Shown here in pieces: positions 12,005-18,508 of a DNA stretch of 64,000 nt. Within the stretch, counting starts at the first letter, position 1. Each line of letters starts with the position of its first letter. The translations under genes were made by a program, and so were the position numbers. The notes below the pieces were generated by a model. It was given only the letters and a program-made list of their open reading frames with translations. It was not told the origin of the DNA and did not search any database. Origin of the DNA: Grifola frondosa (lineage: Eukaryota > Basidiomycota > Agaricomycetes > Polyporales > Grifolaceae); contig LUGG01000001.1 in NCBI GenBank assembly GCA_001683735.1, positions 3,348,001 to 3,412,000 on the forward strand, given 5' to 3'.

Positions 12005-12749
12005 TTAGTTTAGTGTCTTTGTGGACTCGTCTGGAAGTGAGAAATCCATCATTGACTCCTTTCTTCTAGCTGTTTCCTCCGCACGTTTCTTCACAGTCCT
12101 TTTCTTCATCATCATGACTCGAAGGGATTCTGAATCCCGTCGCACAGATCTCCACATGGGCCTTTGACTAGGTCGATGCTTCTTCTGCCATGCCCGTTTT
12201 CCTGTTGCGCTGCCTAGTTGAGGAGTTGGGGCTGGAGCATATAGTCCATCCTCCAATTCCTCTTCTGCTGTATCTGTTTGTCTGCTGTCCACTAGAACCT
12301 TGGTAGATTCTTTATCAACTGTCTCTGCATGTAGATCATCTGATGGAGTAAATGATTGGGAAAGAGGGTGCTCATAGAAGGTGCTGTCCATGTTCATCAA
12401 AAGTTTGTAATTGGAAAGATGCGTCAATTGCCTCGGATCTGGACTTGGTCATGTACGTCCTGTTCCAATGACTTGAAAGATGTCGGAATTGGGTGCAGAA
12501 GCTGATGAAGTTGTAGGCCAACGTTAAACGTGGTCCTCAATCTCTCCTTTACCCAGTTCCGCTTCAATCTCCGTCCGGTCGTCAACATTTTTGCTATCTT
12601 TCTTTCCTAGTACGAGGCTTCTGAGAACGATAGATTTCCCAATTAGCACTTCTCTTTTCCATCTTCTCCATGGCCTTCATCAGCCTTTCTGTAAATGCCC
12701 GTCGCATGACCGGATTCTGTAGAATCGCATTCAAAGCTGCTGGAGTCAT
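12005..12749 (-). pseudogene. Cargo ORF A: charged protein of unknown function, interrupted
   Basis: I do not recognise this protein. The start is the ATG at 12749, 59 bp downstream of a TATA box on the same strand. The first 52 codons read MTPAALNAILQNPVMRRAFT and onward to a basic segment. A one-base frame change near 12,600 leads into a frame that stays coherent to the stop at 12005 apart from TAA (12524-12526) and TGA (12449-12451). Both stops could arise from CAA and CGA by C-to-T change. The last 130 codons form an acidic middle and a Lys/Arg-rich end. The position between the RNase H tail and the other cargo ORFs marks it as part of the insert. It may instead be a spliced gene; no intron model I tried was cleaner. 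Confidence 0.5.
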
Positions 12750-12807
12750 GCTCAGCAGAATAGTCAAAGGGGATAGTGAGTTGATTTTATCCTAAAAATC
12801 CTCTCCC

Positions 12808-12815
12808 TTTATATA
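12808..12815 (-). promoter_or_regulatory. TATA box of cargo ORF A
   Basis: TATATAAA on the minus strand, in the context CTATATAAAGGGAGAGG, 59 bp before the ATG at 12749. This is normal spacing for a core promoter with a 25-35 nt leader. Confidence 0.6.
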
Positions 12816-13634
12816 GACTTTCTTCCTGCTGAGTAATACTCGGTAGTCAGCAACTTTGTGGCTATGCCTGCCTTACAAATTCCTTCTGGATCCTTCCACA
12901 GGAACCAGGTTTAGCAGCTAGGCTGTGTGGTGACTCATGCTATGTCTCCACACCGTGTGCTCAAGCTATGCTATACCCTAGTTACCTGTGGCTGTCCTCT
13001 GCTGTCCATGCATCCTGTGTCATTTTCCTGTCTCCTGATCAAATATCAGGGTTCTAGGAAATTTCTGGGGAATTCTAGGCCACAGTTGCTCATTTCTCTC
13101 AGAAATGTGCGATTTTTCCGACCTGAATATCGGATAGATCGCTTCGCAAACTGTTCCGTTGAATTCTACGCCCCAAAAAACGTCTGGCATGTCTGCGCTT
13201 GAAATGTCTCATGGTCCTGCGGCTCGGTTTTTTGAATATCCGTGCTGCAGGAGCCTGCATTTCCTTGAAGTCCTCTGCTCACGTGACCGTAAAGTCGCGC
13301 GACGCGTCCTCTTGGGCGCGTTTTCCTGCTTGTCCTAGACTGGGGTTTCGATAGCGGCGTCAATTTCAGACGCTGGCATCTACTCCCTCAGTACTTGTGA
13401 CCTGTGACGTTACCCAGGCGCGCGCCAATTCGAGCGCTCGGGTTGGGTCCTGCCATTCTGCATGCGCGCTTGTGACTCTAATCAGTCACGCGCATTGCTG
13501 GCTTGACCGTTACGTCCATTGCTTGCAGACTCCGGTCTGCCTCTAATCTGCCTCTATCGCCGATACCCTCTGGCTCGACTTCCTCCTCCTCTCTCTCTCC
13601 CTGCTGCTGCTGCTCTGGTCTGTCTGTCTGTCTG
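12816..13634. other. Cargo block, no supported gene
   Basis: About 0.8 kb between cargo ORF A and the ORF B region. It includes a short (CTGT)n run at 13,619-13,636. I see no convincing coding region or RNA gene. Confidence 0.4.
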
Positions 13635-14200
13635 TCATGTCCTCCTGCTCATCCCTTGGCTAGACGACGTACGCCTCGTCGGCGACGCTCTGCGCTCGGT
13701 GAGTCTCTGTGTCCTCGGCGTCGTCTCTGTCGGCGATCGCTCGATCCTGCTCCTCAGCTCGTCGGGCGCGCTCTGCCCCGACTCTATCCCTCTCGCTCTG
13801 CCATCTAGGAGTTCGCTCCGAAACTCCTTCCAATCCGTCGTCATCTCGCGGACGATGGAGGCGAACGTCTTGCCCACGGCGCTCGGGCTACCTGCGCGCG
13901 ATACGAAGTCACGCGGCGTGTCGGGAGCGGGCGTCGGGCTATCTCGTTGAGCAACCCTACGGGTGCCTCGAGTTCTGGTACGTCCTCTTCCTTCCTCATC
14001 CGCGAGTGCTCCTGCTGATCCATCATCAGCAGAGCCTCTCTGTCCATCTCCTCTACGGGTTCTATCCCGTCTGCTGCTGCTCGGGCTCGTTCAGTTCGAG
14101 CGCTGTCAACGACTGCAGGATACGATCCATCGTTCGGCGGGTGCTGGGTGCGTCGTTTCGAGTTGCTTCCTTACTACTGATTCTGTTGCCTCCTTTCCAG
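13635..14200 (-). CDS. Possible 3' exons of cargo ORF B, charged protein
   Basis: Two overlapping minus-strand frames are open here (about 14,130-13,841 and 13,877-13,635). One contains EALLMMDQQEHSRMRKEEDV and ends in a basic segment. The other, in the next exon-sized block, is Arg/Glu-rich and likely coiled-coil. A GT donor-like site (CAG|GTAGCC near 13,895) could join them. They lie just downstream of ORF B on the same strand and share its charged composition, so they may be its distal exons. GC richness keeps several frames open, so the exact model is uncertain. Confidence 0.3.
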
Positions 14201-14337
14201 GCTTTTTGTACCTTCTAGGGACCCTTTCTATCCTCGCGCGCACTCTGTGCTCGCGAACGACAGGCTGGATTCGAAGATTCGTACAATACAGACATCAGAC
14301 TGGGTGCTTCTCGAATCACGCGGCTCATCCTTCCCCT

Positions 14338-15530
14338 TCACATTCCTTGGATCTTCCTGGTCTCTCCGCCGCCAATCCTTCCGTACAACGCTCGCTTGAA
14401 TGACGTGACGAGTGCCTTAACGAAGCGTCTCTCGTTAGACCCCCATTCCTCCACCGGTATCCCTAGCAGCGCGTCAAGATTCTCGCGCTCGGCGGTTTGC
14501 AACACCAGCGCTGAATCAGACGGTACGTGCTTCGATCCCGAGGAAGTTAGGTCGGCTAACAGACGTTTCTTCAGCATGCGGCGACGATTAAAGAGGCGGA
14601 ACGTACGGCGCGGTTCGCGATAGTCTACGCGCGGCATCGGGCGCAGAACACGCTCTTCTTTACCGGCCATACGCTGCTCCAGGTCGCTGAGGGATGTAAG
14701 CGGCGACATCTGTCGGAGCTCCTCCGACGCACGGTTCTCGACAGCTGTCTCGCTGCTCGAGTATCCGCGCGGCGGTCCCTTTGGTTTCCGCGGACGCAGT
14801 CTCTCCGTCAACACCCTCCAGCCGGCAACTTCTTCTTCTACCAGCTCGGGCAGTTCTCCTCTCTCTCGCCATCCTTCATCTCCACATCACTCGTGAGCTT
14901 GCGGCGGCGCGCTTCCTCTTCACTGTCCGTCACTGCTTCCTCGACGACCGTCTCGAGGTACTCGATCCCATCATCCATCGACATACGCGTCTGCGAGCTC
15001 GGCGGCGGTGCAGGCGGCGTCGGTGACTGTGGCATATACTGTGGAGAGGCCGGGTACGCTAACTCGGGCCACCCTCCAAACGGTCTCGCTGCTGGCGGAC
15101 GGGCCACGAGAAGCGAGGCGACAAGCGCGCTCTCCCGTCTCTCGTTCCCTCCGCTACGTCTTCCTGCGGGGTCCGAGTTTCTGCGCATCGCAGGAACCTC
15201 TGGACATCCGCGTGGGGCGTCCGGTGTTTCATCAATAAGAAGCACACCGTCCCCTCTGATCACATCAACTGGAGTCCTGAACTCGACATTGCGTACCACG
15301 AAGGCTCGAACCTGAGCGTCGGGCCTCGGGGTAGGCATGGCGGCGATATTCCAGGGTGCTTCGACGTTCGGGAGGTCATAGGCTTCGTTCACGATGAGCG
15401 CTGACCTTCCGACCCAGCGAAGAGATGGCGTTCGAAGGAGCCTGAGGTGGAAGTCGCGAATCCGCTCCCAGCGCGTTGCGGGAGCCGGCGTCGCGACAGA
15501 GGCCATGGCTCTATAGAGGGGAGGACCCAT
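14338..15530 (-). pseudogene. Cargo ORF B: about 390-codon protein of unknown function with one frame change
   Basis: I do not recognise this protein. It starts at ATG 15530, or at ATG 15506 in a good CCATGG context, 39-63 bp from a TATA box. The N-terminal part (to about 14,860) contains WERIRDFHLRLLRTPSLRWV and a Pro-rich then acidic stretch. After a one-base frame change inside a GAGAG run near 14,860, the reading continues through ELPELVEEEVAGWRVLTERL and a very basic segment (RRTFRLFNRRRMLKKRL) to a stop at 14338. The shift could be an indel, a sequencing error, or programmed. The first and second halves keep similar composition, which supports one protein. Confidence 0.5.
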
Positions 15531-15568
15531 GGTGAGCCTGCTACTTTTCCAGCTCATACTGCTGCTGG

Positions 15569-15576
15569 CTTTTATA
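15569..15576 (-). promoter_or_regulatory. TATA box of cargo ORF B
   Basis: TATAAAAG on the minus strand, 39 bp before the ATG at 15530. Plus-strand cargo units start on the other side, so 15,570-15,720 looks like a divergent promoter. Confidence 0.6.
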
Positions 15577-15931
15577 CTCCTCCAGGTCCCCTATGTTTTC
15601 CTCTATGTTTCCATCCTCTCCATCTACAGCAGCTTCCTTTTCGGGCGACTCTCTTCACTCGTGATCGGGATCTGTCCTGGTACCCGGGGCATATCCCGCG
15701 GTTCTTCCATCAGACTCGGACTGTGATGCTCTGGCCCTCCTACTTCCTGCGAGACGCCGCGGCATCGAATTTCGCCTTATTCGGGCAAATTCTGTGCTGC
15801 GCGCTGCCTCGCTCGCGGAGCTGTAGGTCCGCCGAGTGCATTTTCGGAGGTAAGCAGCCGAGTTCCATACTCTGACTCTTCCTTCCGATCCGCTGACCAT
15901 CTCTTCTAGTCTCTAGGCCGCGTCGCGCGCC

Positions 15932-16174
15932 ATGGCCTATTGTCCATGCGCTTCTGTGCGGCGCTTCCTTTCCGGCATCCGCGCGCACTTTGCAGTGCTC
16001 CAGCGCGTGCTACGAGCGGCGCGCTCACAATTCCGACGGGGAGTACGCGTCATTACGCGTCAGCTGGTACGTCCTCTGACGTCCTGCTGCCACCATCGTA
16101 CTATTGTGTTTTTCGTTGCGGGGCTCGTTGCCGTTCTTCTGCTGCTAGTTCCCTTCTTTCTTGAACTGCCTTGA
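15932..16174 (+). CDS. Cargo ORF C: 80-aa protein with C-terminal transmembrane segment
   Basis: Start ATG 15932 in a GCCATGG context. The protein has a basic N-terminal half (RRFLSGIRAHFAVLQRVL, then RRGVRVITRQ) and ends with a hydrophobic stretch TIVFFVAGLVAVLLLLVPFF just before the stop, the layout of a tail-anchored membrane protein. A clean intron, 15850-15909 (GTAAGC..GCTGAC..CTTCTAG), lies immediately upstream, so the leader is probably spliced. A second possible intron, 16067-16148 (GCTG|GTACGTCC..CTAG), would remove most of the hydrophobic segment and read on to a stop at 16276, giving an alternative C-terminus. It runs antisense to gag-pol. I know of no named family. Confidence 0.5.
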   Translation: MAYCPCASVRRFLSGIRAHFAVLQRVLRAARSQFRRGVRVITRQLVRPLTSCCHHRTIVFFVAGLVAVLLLLVPFFLELP

Positions 16175-16340
16175 GCCCAGACATGCCTTGACATTCGGCT
16201 CGTTCCTCTGTGGTCTGTTCTCGGCGCTGTTCCTACGCCCGATGAGATCCCATGGCGCAAAGAGTGCAGGTGATGGGTAGCTCGGACCCGACGCACAATG
16301 CTGTGCGGGTCCTGGCTGACTCATCCAGCTTGCCTGCTCC

Positions 16341-16348
16341 TATATAAG
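16341..16348 (+). promoter_or_regulatory. TATA box of cargo gene D
   Basis: TATATAAG in the context CTCCTATATAAGAGGCC, 85 bp before the ATG at 16426. Confidence 0.65.
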
Positions 16349-16425
16349 AGGCCAGGGCAACTCCCTTTGGACTGCCCTGTGGTCCACTCTTCGGCTCATC
16401 TGACCAGGTTGAACCTCGGCCTCCA

Positions 16426-16862
16426 ATGTCGCGTCAAGCATTCGCGACATCGCGGCGTTCGTACGCGGTAAGCGTCTTGCCTGGTATTCCGTCCGTTTCG
16501 GGTGCTAATGGTTCTCGTAGGTAGGTATGCCCTTGCCTCGGAGTGCAATACGCGACTCGTTTTCAGCTGGTACGTCCTATCCCACTCGTTCCATGTCTGC
16601 ACACTCTAATTTCGACCTTCCTTTTTAGGTCTCCACTGTGAGGCGCCCCACACTCGGCTATCAAGTGTCGGCGGTTCCTCGTCCTGTTCTGCTGGTACGT
16701 CCATTCCGTTCGTCGAGCCCACATCCTCTAACCTTCGCATTGCTAGGCTTCACCCTCGCACTGCGAATTAGTTCGGAATGGGCACGTTCGGCGGACGTCT
16801 GTCTCGAAGCGATGGGCGCATTCGCCCCGCAGTTCGAGAACTTCTTCTTCGGCTCCGTGTAG
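16426..16862 (+). CDS. Cargo gene D: four-exon gene for a 90-aa protein of unknown function
   Basis: Exons are 16426-16467, 16521-16569, 16629-16694 and 16747-16862. Introns are 53, 59 and 52 nt with GTAAGC or GTACGT donors, branch-like GCTAATG, CTCTAATT and CTCTAACC, and TAG acceptors, all preserving one open frame (273 nt including TAG). The predicted protein begins MSRQAFATSRRSYA, is Ser/Arg-rich, and ends with a segment containing EWARSADVCLEAMGAFAPQF. I recognise no family. It is antisense to the retrotransposon and has its own TATA box. Exons 2 and 3 both end in GCTG|GTACGTCC. The number of coherent splice signals makes chance unlikely, though no transcript evidence is available. Confidence 0.6.
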
Positions 16863-17422
16863 TGTCGTCCTACTCCTGTATTCTGCTGTCGATACCTGTC
16901 GTATCCGAGATCCTGTCTGTGCTGCCGATTTCCAAAAAACCCAAGAGATTATCATACTGCCCGATGAACAGACCCGCGGCCTGTGTGGCTACCGCTGTTG
17001 ATTACAGCCGCGAATCATATTGCCCCGCTGGGCATATGATTCGCTACTGTAATCGACTTGGTACTTCGCCGGAGAACTATTCCGATAGCCCTCCTTCCTT
17101 CCTACCCGATTGGACCTTACATAATGATAACGACGCATTGACATCGATGCCCCCCTCCAAAAATAACCTCTGCCTCCTGGTATCCGAAACTCTGGGCCTC
17201 TCTGTCCCAAGTTTGTGTGGATCTCTCCCGCCTCGCACCCACGTGTTCGACCATGCCGTCATGGCTATGCGCCGACCCGAACGTGTCAAAATGCTTGCGG
17301 TCCAGTGGTTCGTTACCATACTGATGTCTGGGGCACCCCTTGTATACATCCTATTTTTATCATCTAGCCTAGGCTCCATCATATGGGTCCGGAATTTTGG
17401 CAAAGTTGACACCACCATCTGA
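16778..17422 (+). CDS. Cargo ORF F: 214-codon ORF with C-terminal hydrophobic segment
   Basis: An uninterrupted ORF from ATG 16778 to a stop at 17422, overlapping the last exon of gene D in another frame. A later ATG at 16963 is an alternative start. The middle holds several Cys residues (ESYCPAGHMIRYC among them). The last 45 residues contain the hydrophobic stretch WFVTILMSGAPLVYILFLSS, suggesting a C-terminal membrane anchor. No family recognised. Its length without a stop in sequence of moderate GC is unusual, but overlap with gene D means at most one may be expressed from the shared part. Confidence 0.35.
   Translation: MGTFGGRLSRSDGRIRPAVRELLLRLRVVSSYSCILLSIPVVSEILSVLPISKKPKRLSYCPMNRPAACVATAVDYSRESYCPAGHMIRYCNRLGTSPENYSDSPPSFLPDWTLHNDNDALTSMPPSKNNLCLLVSETLGLSVPSLCGSLPPRTHVFDHAVMAMRRPERVKMLAVQWFVTILMSGAPLVYILFLSSSLGSIIWVRNFGKVDTTI
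17000..17054. repeat. Hairpin: 21-nt arms with 13-nt loop
   Basis: The arms 17000-17020 and 17034-17054 pair as GATTACAG and CGAATCATAT with their complements, with a three-base internal mismatch and a loop of 17021-17033. It lies 138 bp after the gene D stop and inside ORF F. It could be an RNA hairpin acting in 3' processing, a protein-binding palindrome, or a coincidence of coding sequence. Confidence 0.7.
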
Positions 17423-17482
17423 TTGACATACAGATGTCACAGTTATCTCTGGTTCTCTGAGGTAATGGGAGCCAGGCAAGGT

Positions 17483-17490
17483 CTTATAAA
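17483..17490 (+). promoter_or_regulatory. TATA box of cargo gene E
   Basis: CTTATAAA at 17483-17490, 72 bp before the ATG at 17562. Confidence 0.55.
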
Positions 17491-17561
17491 CGCCTTCTGG
17501 TAGGCCCATTCCTTTCTTCATTATTCCTGTCTTCTTGATCCAACAGCGTTTCTCCCCGAAT

Positions 17562-17908
17562 ATGCCATTCGAGGTCCTGCTCCACTGTCGATCGTCCGGT
17601 CCAAAGTGCTGACCTGTCGTAGATCAACACACGTGTCTTCTTTCTGATGAACACTGAGACGCATTATGGAAAGGTCACGGCGGTGGAAACTGTGGACGTA
17701 AGTGACCACAGTTCCCTCATCTGGCTGGTGCCTTAATCACTTCCCCTTTCAGGGTGTTTCCTTGGTGATTATCAAGCCCGATGATCTGCCGGAACGTTCC
17801 ATGAAGCTCCCGTACGTGCTTCTTCTGTGAACCACAGCTTCAGCCACCTAACCACCTCCCCCTTTTTACAGAGAATTCTCCGTTTTCAGGGTACGGGAAG
17901 CGGTCTAG
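17562..17908 (+). CDS. Cargo gene E: four-exon gene for a 60-aa protein of unknown function
   Basis: Exons are 17562-17573, 17623-17697, 17753-17811 and 17872-17908. Introns of 49, 55 and 60 nt have CTGAC, CTTAATC and CCTAACC branch sites and TAG/CAG acceptors. The joined frame is open for 183 nt to TAG. The protein contains THYGKVTAVETVDGVSLVII and ends in EFSVFRVREAV; it looks like a small beta-rich domain, with no family recognised. The first donor (GTCCTG) is weak; if unused, translation could start at ATG 17647. The gene converges on the 3' end of the protease ORF and has its own TATA box. Confidence 0.55.
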
Positions 17909-17998
17909 TTCGGTAGCCGGAACCTGTATCATACTGCTGTCAATGTGAATCCTGCTGCGTCTGCGGCCCGGCCGCGAAATCCTGAGTCGGTGATAATA

Positions 17999-18508
17999 CT
18001 ATCTCCACCGACCAACCACATAACCCGAAACTCTGGTACTGTATCCGCTTCTTCTGCTTCTGTTGCGACTCTTTTGTTTCTTTTTTGTCTCTTTTGTGGT
18101 CGTCGCAATCTTCTGTGGTATCCGCGGGTCCACATGTTTCCACATGGTCGCATCATTGTCATATGTCTCAGCATATGTCCGTCCGGATTGGTCTGTATCT
18201 TCTGTGTCTTCCGTATCGCGGCCCGGCCACGATTATCTCCTCGGAACGGTGACACCTATTGTGCCGAGTGCTTGGTGCAGCGGATCCCAATTGATCTTGC
18301 CCAATTGACGACCTGTGATTAGCTCTGCTGGACCGGAGACGTCATGGCCTAGATATGACATCATTGTGGCCATAAACTCATTCGTTCCACAGAGCGCACT
18401 GCCATTGCCCAATAGTATCACCGTTGTCTCCTCAGGCCTCAACTTCGGCTGACTTGGGACAAGCGATAGGAAATCCTCATCAGGGGTCTCCTGATCAAGG
18501 GGATCCAC
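17999..18508 (-). pseudogene. Continuation of the protease ORF beyond a frame change and a TAA
   Basis: After the protease ORF leaves frame near 18,500, an overlapping frame carries on with DPLDQETPDEDFLSLVPSQP to a TAA at 18233-18235. In the same frame it continues to a stop at 17999 with a Lys/Arg-rich segment. TAA could derive from CAA. This suggests a longer original polypeptide that ended near, or was cut by, the cargo junction. No reverse transcriptase motif is seen in it. Confidence 0.5.

Noticed and set aside
13503..13950. Plus-strand Cys/Ser/Arg-rich ORFs
   Set aside because: They arise from CT-rich repeats opposite the minus-strand charged frames, without promoter or splice support.
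11945..18300. Hidden reverse transcriptase in the cargo block
   Set aside because: I looked for FxxMPFGLxNAP, YxDD and related coding on both strands and saw none; open frames there have other content. A profile search would be decisive.
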